The translations under genes were made by a program, and so were the position numbers. From an uncultured Porphyromonadaceae bacterium (GTDB taxonomy: Bacteria; Bacteroidota; Bacteroidia; Bacteroidales; Coprobacteraceae): a stretch of DNA of 15,923 bases. Positions 1 through 6,119 of the stretch are shown here, piece by piece. The DNA lies in contig URAV01000048.1 in NCBI GenBank assembly GCA_900545915.1, positions 1 through 15,923 on the forward strand, given 5' to 3'. Each line of letters starts with the position of its first letter. Positions within the stretch are counted from its first letter, which is position 1. The notes under the pieces were generated by a model. That model saw nothing but the letters and a program-made list of their open reading frames with translations, ran no database searches and was not told the DNA's origin.

Positions 1-66
1 AAAACAGAAAAATATCCTCGAAAGAAACTCTCAAAACTGACCCGAGCAAAATTTAGACAAGATCTA
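1..66 (-). repeat. Intergenic repeat family, copy 1 (cut by window edge)
   Basis: Partial copy in reverse orientation. Its segment with CCTCGAAA, TCAAAA and then CAAAATTTAGACAAGATCT aligns with the corresponding end of the copy at 3935-4111 (CCTCGAAA, TCAAAA, CAAAATTTGAACAAGCTCT). The terminal inverted repeat ends near 66; the rest lies outside the window. Confidence 0.6.
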
Positions 67-132
67 AACGGACTCATAGCGAATGATTTAAAGTTTAAAT
101 AAAGTTAATACAAAATATTTTGTTTGGCAATT

Positions 133-152
133 AATATGTTGTATAACATATT
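133..152. promoter_or_regulatory. Operator-like dyad upstream of a -7 box
   Basis: Perfect inverted repeat with 8-base arms AATATGTT and AACATATT separated by GTAT. It ends 5 bp before a Bacteroidetes-type -7 box (158-165), where a repressor or activator of that promoter could bind. The cognate regulator is unknown. The arms are AT-rich, so some chance of coincidence remains. Confidence 0.45.
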
Positions 153-157
153 TTCTT

Positions 158-165
158 TATATTTG
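158..165 (+). promoter_or_regulatory. Bacteroidetes -7 promoter box
   Basis: TATATTTG matches the TAnnTTTG consensus exactly. No good -33 TTTG lies at the usual 19-21 bp spacing; the nearest TTG (139-141) is 16 bp upstream and inside the dyad. Initiation would fall near 172. Confidence 0.45.
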
Positions 166-171
166 CACAGT

Positions 172-235
172 GTTTTTCATAGTATTAGATTTAAGGTTAA
201 CGAAGATTGGTTGTCGGGAGACAACCATTTTTTTT
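172..235 (+). ncRNA. Candidate small RNA, about 65 nt
   Basis: The segment between the predicted start (about 172) and the T-run of a strong intrinsic terminator (208-235) contains no plausible gene. It would give a transcript of about 60-65 nt, roughly half of it terminator hairpin. Alternatives are a transcription attenuator or leader left from a lost gene, since no convincing ORF follows. I do not recognise it as a known RNA family. The start is inferred from the -7 box only. Confidence 0.35.
208..235 (+). terminator. Strong intrinsic terminator
   Basis: Perfect 8-bp stem TGGTTGTC/GACAACCA with loop GGGA, followed by eight Ts. No protein gene lies directly upstream, so it most likely ends a small RNA starting near 172. 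Confidence 0.8.
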
Positions 236-339
236 ATGTCACTTTTTGCATTTTATTGAAGTGCAGGTTTTATTTTTCTTTTAGAAACTGCTGCTTCATG
301 CTGAACGATTGTCTGTTCTTGTCTTTTTCAAATAGAGAA

Positions 340-472
340 AATTTGATAATAAGGGTTATATGTTTTTTATAAAATTCGATATAGCATCGAGAAGATGTTA
401 TTATCCGGACAATGGATATGCTTTTTGGGGGAGATAATATTTTTTTTGTTGGAAAATTTAGACAGGCTTTTA
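340..472 (+). repeat. Intergenic repeat family, copy 2 (left end degenerate)
   Basis: The right end, TTGTTGGAAAATTTAGACAG followed by GCTTTTA (447-473), matches the family 3' end. Further left, TTTTTTATAAAATTCGATATAGC aligns loosely with the TTTTTATAAGGATGATAGC region of the copy at 4221-4381. No clear left terminal repeat is visible, so the start is approximate. Confidence 0.5.
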
Positions 473-496
473 GGGTTCTTGTTGACCGATATATAA

Positions 497-539
497 AGAA
501 GGCCTGCCCGACGAATCCGAAATGTCGAGCAGGCCTTTT
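497..539. terminator. Hairpin terminator, probably bidirectional
   Basis: A 14-position stem, AAGGCCTGCCCGAC (499-512) against 524-537, has one C-A mismatch and an 11-nt loop. It is followed by T4 on the plus strand and by TTCTTTATAT on the minus strand. On the minus strand it lies about 150 bp beyond the nuclease stop codon, with a repeat copy between, and is the best terminator for that gene. No plus-strand gene upstream needs it. Confidence 0.65.
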
Positions 540-554
540 CATTGATAGAGTTTT

Positions 555-687
555 GGAGCTTGTCGTCTCAATTTTGCTCAGTTATGTTTCGCGAGCTATT
601 GACGAATAGAAACAATGAAACAAGTCGGAAGAAAACGTAAAAAAACTGATAATATTTTCTTTGTTAGAAAATTCGATTTAGCCTTTA
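555..687 (+). repeat. Intergenic repeat family, copy 3 (abuts nuclease stop codon)
   Basis: The left end (GAGCTTGT, then AATTTTGCTC) matches the family left terminal repeat as seen in copy 1. The middle GCGAGCTATTGACGA and the stretch CGGAAGAAAACG followed by TGATAATATTTTCTT closely resemble the copy near 13831-13957. The right end AGAAAATTCGATTTAGCCTTTA is a degenerate form of the family 3' terminus. Its final TTA is, on the minus strand, the TAA stop codon of the nuclease gene. Confidence 0.6.
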
Positions 688-2499
688 ATTTAGTCCCGGC
701 CAGTCATTGATATTCACTCGATCTTTAACTTCGGTAGGTACTGTCGGGAAAAACTCGAATTCACCGCCGATCATTTGTTCTATTTCGGATACTGAGTATA
801 TATAGTTACTCAATGGAGGAGTCGTGTTCGGGTTTTCGTTATTAAGATTTTGCGGAAACCAGAAACCTATAGCCATTACTTCTTCTGATGAACATTCGGC
901 AATCGACTTGCCTGAACTCCCGCTTTTAGTACGAAGTATTACTTTATATCGAGCTGTAGGAATTATGCACTCTTTGGATAAAGCCGATTGATTGCCCCAA
1001 TTACTCGCATCGTATGTTTTGTAACTATTGTCTGCATAATAGCATCCTGTGACAACGTATGTCGTATCGGAGCATTCCCATGTATCGGATAACAATTCTT
1101 CGACTTTGCTCCAATGCTCTTCGTAAAGATATGCTTCGGGAGCAATATTGGTAGGATAAAAAGTTTGTATGTTCATTTCACTTTCTGCTCCTCCCCGGTC
1201 GGCCGAGCGCAACAGGTGTCCTTTGGTAAAATTCCTGTTATTATAAGGTGTCCAATAATAATACGAATCAGTCGGTTCATTGCCATTTGCTGTCCAAGGC
1301 CAGTTACTCCAGTCGCTCGGATAGATAATAGATTGCTCACTTGCCGAGAATTTCGGGTCGGGACGCCAAGGATCTGGATTTGTACGTCCGAACCCTTTTT
1401 CATGATAACATTGGTGTACAGGATAAGCGACCCACATGGGATTGTGTCGATATGTGTCGTAACATGCCGTATAGTTGCGCACATGCTTTTGGCTTGTCAA
1501 TGTTTCTGCAAAATGTGTAACGTATTTATAATTGTCATTTGCTTTAACGGTTTTAGGCGTTTCTGCACACAGGTAATTGATCCCGGAAAAATCGAATATT
1601 TGTTCTGTCGGCTGATTACTTGTCACCAGCTTGATATCATCCATCCTAATATTGTTTTCATCGGCTACAAACATAATGGATAATGTTTTGGGAACTGTAT
1701 TCTGTATGCTGAACAAAGCAGTTGCCAGAGCCCACGAGTTTGTTGCAGATCGATTGTAGGTGAGAGGTTTCATCGAACTTCCGTCACCGCTGATATATAC
1801 TTTGATATTGGAAGATGTATCGAAATCTCCTTCGAATTTGCAACAACCGAACGAGAGTTGGAAGGTTGTTTGTCCGGGTTGAAGCTCTATATTATTGACC
1901 GTAACATAAGCATCCTTTCCTCCGAAATAGAATGCGTTTTTACGAGATGCTCCTGTATATCCTGAAGATTGAAAATTGTTTCGAACAGAGACTGTTCGTC
2001 CGGTGTATTCGATATTTCCGACACCCGTTCCCGTTGCATTTATATAACCGTCCCATTGATCGATAAAGGGGTTTCCGCTTCCGCTCCAAGTTGCTTTGTC
2101 GAGATTGTCATAATAAACGGTTTCGCTGGTGAAATCTTGTAGTTTATGAGTTACGGCAACGCTTTTCGAGATTGTTTTATCCGTCTCGTTTCTTTTTACG
2201 GTGGAGATCGTAAGCATGTAAGTCTCTCCGGCGGGAATATCTGTTACTGTGACTTTGCTTTCTCCGGGATCACCTTCGGTTTTGTTTATTTTCAAGGCAT
2301 TGTTACTGACATCTATATTCCATGAAACATTGGAAATAATCGTAATTTGATTATTTGACGGATTGTTTTCGTCGAAATTCAGACTTTCGGGAGAAACGGA
2401 CAATGTCGCTTCTTCGAGCTCTTCTATTGTTTCGTCTTTTTCACATCCGGTAAAATAAATGGATAGAAAGATAAGCAGTAGGTAACTATACTTCTTCAT
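685..2499 (-). CDS. Secreted BACON-domain DNA/RNA non-specific endonuclease lipoprotein
   Basis: A 604-residue predicted surface or periplasmic lipoprotein that should cleave DNA and/or RNA. Residues 1-19 form a lipoprotein signal ending in the lipobox FTGC, with Cys19 as lipidation site. A BACON-type beta-sandwich (about 32-118, with NVSWNI and a GDPGESKVTV segment) follows, then a second beta-rich module (about 127-293). The C-terminal domain (about 340-600) resembles the NUC1 family (PF01223): KGHLLRSADRGG places the catalytic His at 428 with Asp434/Arg435, and TFYPTNIAPE supplies the metal-site Asn451. The start at 2499 is chosen because it begins the signal peptide; the upstream in-frame extension to 2652 lies largely in repeat DNA. 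The stop overlaps a repeat end. The likely roles, nutrient scavenging or extracellular DNA degradation, are inferred. Confidence 0.85.
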   Translation of the reverse strand: MKKYSYLLLIFLSIYFTGCEKDETIEELEEATLSVSPESLNFDENNPSNNQITIISNVSWNIDVSNNALKINKTEGDPGESKVTVTDIPAGETYMLTISTVKRNETDKTISKSVAVTHKLQDFTSETVYYDNLDKATWSGSGNPFIDQWDGYINATGTGVGNIEYTGRTVSVRNNFQSSGYTGASRKNAFYFGGKDAYVTVNNIELQPGQTTFQLSFGCCKFEGDFDTSSNIKVYISGDGSSMKPLTYNRSATNSWALATALFSIQNTVPKTLSIMFVADENNIRMDDIKLVTSNQPTEQIFDFSGINYLCAETPKTVKANDNYKYVTHFAETLTSQKHVRNYTACYDTYRHNPMWVAYPVHQCYHEKGFGRTNPDPWRPDPKFSASEQSIIYPSDWSNWPWTANGNEPTDSYYYWTPYNNRNFTKGHLLRSADRGGAESEMNIQTFYPTNIAPEAYLYEEHWSKVEELLSDTWECSDTTYVVTGCYYADNSYKTYDASNWGNQSALSKECIIPTARYKVILRTKSGSSGKSIAECSSEEVMAIGFWFPQNLNNENPNTTPPLSNYIYSVSEIEQMIGGEFEFFPTVPTEVKDRVNINDWPGLN

Positions 2500-2554
2500 G
2501 CGATAATTTAGGTATGGGTTATTATTAATGAATTTATAAACAGTATTTCGGATT

Positions 2555-2731
2555 TGAGTGCCGGTCGCAATATTTGTACATACATTTTTTACGGTTATTT
2601 TCGAGGGTGTTTTTCTGTTCCGATAAAGAGCATGGCGCAGACTGTGGGACATGCGGGAACAGGAAAACAGAACAAAAAAATAAAAAGGTCTGAATAAATA
2701 TTTTTATCGGAAAATTTAGACAGGCTTTAAA
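2555..2731 (+). repeat. Intergenic repeat family, copy 4 (nearly full length)
   Basis: About 177 bp. It aligns along its length with the reverse complement of copy 5: TTTGTAC, TTTTCGAGGG, a TTTTTCTGTTCC arm, GGAACAGGAAAA, then TTATCGGAAAATTTAGACAG and GCTTTAA. An internal 12-bp stem pairs 2610-2621 with 2656-2667, with one T-G wobble. The copy lies between the predicted nuclease promoter (2738-2769) and its start codon, antisense to that gene. Confidence 0.7.
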
Positions 2732-2737
2732 GTCTGA

Positions 2738-2769
2738 CAAATATGGGAATAGCTCTAAGTGTACAGAAA
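2738..2769 (-). promoter_or_regulatory. Possible promoter of the nuclease gene
   Basis: Read on the minus strand: TTTC (2766-2769), a 20-bp spacer, then CATATTTG (2738-2745), one mismatch in each box against TTTG and TAnnTTTG. It would give a leader of about 230 nt that contains repeat copy 4. No better match lies closer to the start codon. Confidence 0.35.
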
Positions 2770-2840
2770 ATCAATCAGTAAAAAGAATATTCAATAAATA
2801 AATTATCGTGTCATTAAAACAAAAAAAGAAGTCATTTTGT

Positions 2841-2868
2841 AAAAACGGAATAAAATGTTATTTCGTTT
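2841..2868 (-). terminator. Terminator of the AraC-type gene, overlapping its stop codon
   Basis: The stem pairs 2843-2853 with 2858-2868 (loop 2854-2857, one A-C mismatch in the RNA). On the minus strand it is followed by a run of five Ts (2841-2845). The upstream arm includes the last codons and stop of the regulator gene. Confidence 0.55.
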
Positions 2869-3916
2869 GGTATTTTTTCAGATATCGGGCTGGAGTTTCT
2901 CCGATACTTTTAATAAAAGCGCGGTTGAATGTAGATAGAGAATTGAACCCGCTTAATTCGGCTATTTCCGCTAAAGTTTTGCGTTCATTCGATGAGAGTA
3001 GGGAGCAGGCTTCTTTTATTCTGAATCCGTTTACATATTCATAGAAAGTCGTGCCGAGATCATTGTTTAAGTATTCCGACAAATAGGTACGGTTTGTTCC
3101 TATTGCTGTAGCCACTTCGGTGAGAGTCAGTTTAGGATTCAGGAACATTCGTTCATTTTCCATATATTCTCTCAATCTTTTGCAAAAGGGAAAATTAGGT
3201 ATCTCATGATACCCATTCTTTTCCGTTTTCGGCATAAATAATCCGGATGTGTTCGGCATCTCAATAACCGAATGTTTTTGAGATAATCGATAAATATAAG
3301 TCCAAACGATAATAGATATTGCATAATAAGCAGCATCGCTCAGCCAATTTTCTTCCCAAAGGAGAATAGTCCAAAGAACAAGGCATATATATAATGCCGT
3401 TATTGCTTTGCGTACCCATGAAATACTCAGGTTTTCGATATCCGAGAAATTGTTTTTTATGTAATTATCGCGACGAGAGCTTGCCATGAAAACGATAACG
3501 GTAATAACTGTTCCGAAAACGAGGGCATATAGCATCGCGGTTTTAAAAATAACAGCCGATGGGTATATGATATATGCGATTATAAAAAGTACCGACGGCA
3601 TAGACATTCCTATGATCCTGCGTAATGTAACCCATCCGGGAGAGATAACTTCAAAGAAGAAAAGAGCCATTAACGGAACATATAACATGTCGGTACTCAT
3701 TGTTATGCTTGTAATATATGGGTTGTACCATACACCCTTTATCAAAAATCCCATATCCTTGAATTCAAGAAAAGCAAGAAAGATCATGCTATAAAAAAGT
3801 AACCTCATCATATTGCTACGACATCTTAAAGGATATAGCTGAATACTTGCAAGTATAAAAAACATAAATGCAGCGCCATGTACAAAATGCGCTAAATTCT
3901 CGGAAAAATGGTTCAT
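2858..3916 (-). CDS. Membrane-anchored AraC-family transcriptional regulator
   Basis: 352 residues. The N-terminal two thirds are hydrophobic, with about seven predicted membrane segments (roughly 10-28, 37-53, 76-94, 103-122, 125-145, 170-188, 194-210). A linker to about 245 leads to a C-terminal AraC/XylS DNA-binding domain. Its two helix-turn-helix units are visible: LTLTEVATAIGTNRTYLSEY (263-282) and TLAEIAELSGFNSLSTFNRA (314-333), followed by the family signature around GETPARY (339-345). This architecture is common in Bacteroidetes and is thought to sense an unknown membrane or extracellular signal. Its predicted mRNA leader (about 200 nt) consists almost entirely of repeat copy 5, and a terminator overlaps its stop codon, so it appears monocistronic. 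Target genes cannot be told; autoregulation or control of neighbours is only a guess. Confidence 0.88.
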   Translation of the reverse strand: MNHFSENLAHFVHGAAFMFFILASIQLYPLRCRSNMMRLLFYSMIFLAFLEFKDMGFLIKGVWYNPYITSITMSTDMLYVPLMALFFFEVISPGWVTLRRIIGMSMPSVLFIIAYIIYPSAVIFKTAMLYALVFGTVITVIVFMASSRRDNYIKNNFSDIENLSISWVRKAITALYICLVLWTILLWEENWLSDAAYYAISIIVWTYIYRLSQKHSVIEMPNTSGLFMPKTEKNGYHEIPNFPFCKRLREYMENERMFLNPKLTLTEVATAIGTNRTYLSEYLNNDLGTTFYEYVNGFRIKEACSLLSSNERKTLAEIAELSGFNSLSTFNRAFIKSIGETPARYLKKYQTK

Positions 3917-3934
3917 CGTTTATATCTTTAATAA

Positions 3935-4111
3935 TAAGAGCCGGTTTAAATTTCCCGATAAGGATGCATATCCGTACTTTTGGGGTCTTTTTTTGATTTG
4001 CTTTTCCTGTTTCTGTACGTTATGTAGTGCGTTATATTCCTTATCGAAACAAAAATTCCCTCGAAAACAATTTTTCAAAAAAACGTCCGTACAAAATTTG
4101 AACAAGCTCTG
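3935..4111 (-). repeat. Intergenic repeat family, copy 5 (full length, in AraC gene leader)
   Basis: A 177-bp copy in reverse orientation. The terminal inverted repeats are TAAGAGCCGGTTTAAATTT (3935-3953) and AAAATTTGAACAAGCTCT (4093-4110). On the element strand an internal stem pairs TTTTTGTTTC (4046-4055) with GAAACAGGAAAA (4002-4013), including two G-U wobbles. It lies 19 bp upstream of the regulator start codon and just downstream of the predicted promoter, in the transcribed sense. Confidence 0.75.
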
Positions 4112-4122
4112 AACTTTGTTTA

Positions 4123-4154
4123 CAAAGATATAAGAATTGTAAAATTTATGCAAC
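4123..4154 (-). promoter_or_regulatory. Promoter of the AraC-type regulator gene
   Basis: On the minus strand: GTTG (4151-4154), 20-bp spacer, TATCTTTG (4123-4130), a perfect -7 box. Initiation near 4116 gives a leader of about 200 nt that contains the whole of repeat copy 5. Confidence 0.65.
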
Positions 4155-4220
4155 ACATACAATTTTATGATCGTTGCATATATTAATACTATAATCGTTT
4201 TATTACTAATGTATTATAAT

Positions 4221-4381
4221 TAAGAGCCTATTTAAATCTTGTTTAGTCGGTTTGAGGTTTTCTTTTGAGGCTGTTTTCTGTTTTTATAAGGATGATAGCG
4301 GGCTATCGGATAAAAAAACGGAAAAAAAGCATAAAGATGACCTGATGATATTTTTTGTTGGAAAATTTAAATGGGCTCTTA
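4221..4381 (+). repeat. Intergenic repeat family, copy 6 (full length, clearest ends)
   Basis: 161 bp bounded by TAAGAGCC and GGCTCTTA. The terminal repeats TAAGAGCCTATTTAAATCTT and the complement of AAATTTAAATGGGCTCTTA match at nearly every position. The centre has the hairpin GATAG-CGGG-CTATC (4294-4307 region), flanked by TTTTTAT (4281-4287) pairing with ATAAAAA (4310-4316). It sits between the end of the gltA-like gene and the AraC-gene promoter, and is inverted relative to copy 5. Confidence 0.78.
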
Positions 4382-4428
4382 GTTATGAATGAATGTAATA
4401 TGACCGTATTTTTGACTATTATAAATAA

Positions 4429-5739
4429 TTATTCTTCTAAAAGTTTTTTAGCATCTACAAATTGAGCGATACCTTTGGCAACCTGTTTCGCCTCTTTCAT
4501 TGCCAGAACGACAGTTTGTGGAGTATGTACGACATCACCGCCTGCAAATACTCCTTTTCGGGTGGTCATTCCATAAGGACGTTCTTTAGTAATAACGTAT
4601 CCTGTGTCGTCGACCTCTATACCGGAAGTCGTGGAAACGATCCTATTTGCCGGACGAGATCCTATTGCCAATAAGATACGGTCTATCGGCATAAACTTTT
4701 CACTCTCCGGTGTTTTAATCTTGATCTTTTCCAATTTACCGTTAGAACCGATAAATTCGGTAACTGTCGTTTCCCATAAAAATTCGACACCCTCTTCGAC
4801 AGCCTCGTTATATTCTGTTTGCAATGCACTCATCTGGTCTATTGTTCTTCTGAACAATACATATACTTTTCCGGCACCCATACGCAACGCTGTTCGGGCA
4901 GCATCCATAGCTACGTTTCCCCCTCCGATGACACCGACTATATCACCTTGTTTTACAGGAACTTCTTCCCTTCCTATGCTTCCGGTGTTGCATAAACTCG
5001 CCATGCGGAGAAAATATGAAGACTGTGTGACTCCCCTTAATGTAGATCCCGGCGTGTCGAGAGATTTGGGCAATGCTGTTCCCGAACCGATAAACACGGC
5101 ATCAAAGCCTTGTTCAAACATGTCATCTACCGTAATTGTTTGTCCTACCATACATTGCGTAATAAACGTTACTCCTAAAGCCTCGATTTTTTTTACTTCC
5201 TTACGCACAACATCTTTAGGTAGCCGATATTCCGGGATTCCGTACATTAGTACTCCTCCCGCTTCTTGTTCTCCTTCAAAAATCATGACATTGAATCCTT
5301 CTCTTGCCAAATCTCCTGCTACGGTCAGACCGGCCGGTCCTGATCCGATAACGGCAACTTTTCCTCTCGTTTTTTGGGGTATTTTGTCTCGTATTAAACC
5401 CATATTTCCGTCGAAGTCTGCCGCAAACCGCTCTAACTTTCCTACTTGTATCGGACGCTTTTTGGCATTCAAAACACAATGGCCGACACATTGTTTTTCG
5501 TGTGGACATACTCGCCCGCATATTGCCGGAAGATTACTTTTTTCATTGATGATGTGCATCGCTGCACCGATGTTTCCCATAGATAACTGATGAATAAATC
5601 CCGGTATGTTGTTTTCGATAGGACAACCTTTAATACATAAGGGGTTTTTGCAATTAAGGCATCGTTTAGCTTCTTCTATGGCTTCTTTTATGGTAAAACC
5701 TTCGTCTAATTCTCCGAATTTGAGATCTTTTGTTTCCAT
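4429..5739 (-). CDS. gltA: GltA/NfnB-type NAD(P)H-dependent flavin iron-sulfur oxidoreductase (glutamate synthase small-subunit family)
   Basis: 436 residues, full length for the family annotated as homotetrameric NADPH-dependent glutamate synthase / sulfide dehydrogenase alpha / NfnB. The N-terminal ferredoxin-like region has two [4Fe-4S] Cys sets: C27, C30, C35, C39 and C74, C78, C84, C88. An FAD-binding GSGPAGL motif (132-138), an NAD(P)-binding GVIGGGNVAMDAAR motif (269-282) and the C-terminal flavin motif GVFAGGDVV (about 396-404) follow. Such cytosolic proteins pass electrons between NAD(P)H and a partner (glutamate synthase large subunit, or the NfnA/SudB ferredoxin-NADP reductase). 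No partner gene adjoins it: repeat-containing DNA lies on both sides. Family assignment is firm; whether it makes glutamate or does Nfn-type bifurcation is open. The start at 5739 fits the conserved N terminus. Confidence 0.88.
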   Translation of the reverse strand: METKDLKFGELDEGFTIKEAIEEAKRCLNCKNPLCIKGCPIENNIPGFIHQLSMGNIGAAMHIINEKSNLPAICGRVCPHEKQCVGHCVLNAKKRPIQVGKLERFAADFDGNMGLIRDKIPQKTRGKVAVIGSGPAGLTVAGDLAREGFNVMIFEGEQEAGGVLMYGIPEYRLPKDVVRKEVKKIEALGVTFITQCMVGQTITVDDMFEQGFDAVFIGSGTALPKSLDTPGSTLRGVTQSSYFLRMASLCNTGSIGREEVPVKQGDIVGVIGGGNVAMDAARTALRMGAGKVYVLFRRTIDQMSALQTEYNEAVEEGVEFLWETTVTEFIGSNGKLEKIKIKTPESEKFMPIDRILLAIGSRPANRIVSTTSGIEVDDTGYVITKERPYGMTTRKGVFAGGDVVHTPQTVVLAMKEAKQVAKGIAQFVDAKKLLEE

Positions 5740-5767
5740 TTAAATAAATATTGTAATCTTGACTTTG

Positions 5768-5775
5768 CAAAAATA
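5768..5775 (-). promoter_or_regulatory. -7 promoter box of the gltA-like gene
   Basis: On the minus strand TATTTTTG fits TAnnTTTG and lies 28 bp before the start codon. A TTTTG occurs upstream, but the spacing is about 25 bp, longer than usual, so the -33 box is uncertain. Confidence 0.45.
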
Positions 5776-5828
5776 GTATATAATTGTAATATATACATTG
5801 CAAAATTATTTTTTAACAATTTATTTGA

Positions 5829-5982
5829 ATAGCTTCTTTAAAAGTGTTTTTCAGTTTCGATAATAAATATAGCGAACTGTATGATGTGTTGGTATAGAAA
5901 GACAGATCAAAAAGAAGCCCAAAAAATCAGAGTGAATGTTTTTGTAGTATTTTTTTTATTGGAAAATTTAAACAGGTTCTCG
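5829..5982 (+). repeat. Intergenic repeat family, copy 7
   Basis: About 154 bp. The left end AATAGCTTCTTTAAAAGT is a diverged terminal repeat, and the right end TTGGAAAATTTAAACAGGTT plus CTC is a good match to the family. The centre has the hairpin TATAG-CGAA-CTGTA, matching in position the GATAG-CGGG-CTATC hairpin of copies 6 and 8 with a G-C to T-A pair change. It lies upstream of the gltA-like promoter. Confidence 0.65.
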
Positions 5983-6061
5983 ATAGCAGATTCTGTCGTA
6001 TTGAAGTTTTCCCTTTTAAGAAGGAGATATTAGATTCTTGATAGCTATAAAAGTTGAGAAG

Positions 6062-6109
6062 TATTTATAATAGAAAAGGCGTCATTTGACGCCTTTTCTA
6101 TTATAAATA
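6062..6109. terminator. Long perfect hairpin terminator of the secreted multidomain protein gene
   Basis: A perfect 22-bp stem pairs 6062-6083 with 6088-6109 around the loop ATTT. The core is GAAAAGGCGTC/GACGCCTTTTC, flanked by AT pairs. It begins 10 bp beyond the stop codon of the minus-strand gene (6120). The A-tract and T-tract arms make it suitable as a terminator in either direction. Confidence 0.8.
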
Positions 6110-6119
6110 AACACACAAT

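Noticed and set aside
124..372. An 82-codon plus-strand frame at the left end
   Set aside because: It runs through the -7 box and the strong terminator at 208-235, is Phe- and Cys-rich, and resembles no protein.
2500..2652. N-terminal extension of the nuclease by 51 codons
   Set aside because: It precedes a complete lipoprotein signal peptide and is largely repeat DNA (copy 4).
3920..4162. An 80-codon minus-strand frame upstream of the AraC-type gene
   Set aside because: It is made of repeat copy 5 and the promoter, with no gene-like features.
4294..4307. The repeat's central hairpin read as an ordinary intrinsic terminator
   Set aside because: A short stem without a following T-run in either direction; its conservation between copies fits a repeat element better.
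4604..5590. A 328-codon plus-strand open frame inside the gltA-like gene
   Set aside because: It lies wholly antisense to a well-conserved gene, has no domain-like sequence, and is explained by codon bias of the real gene.
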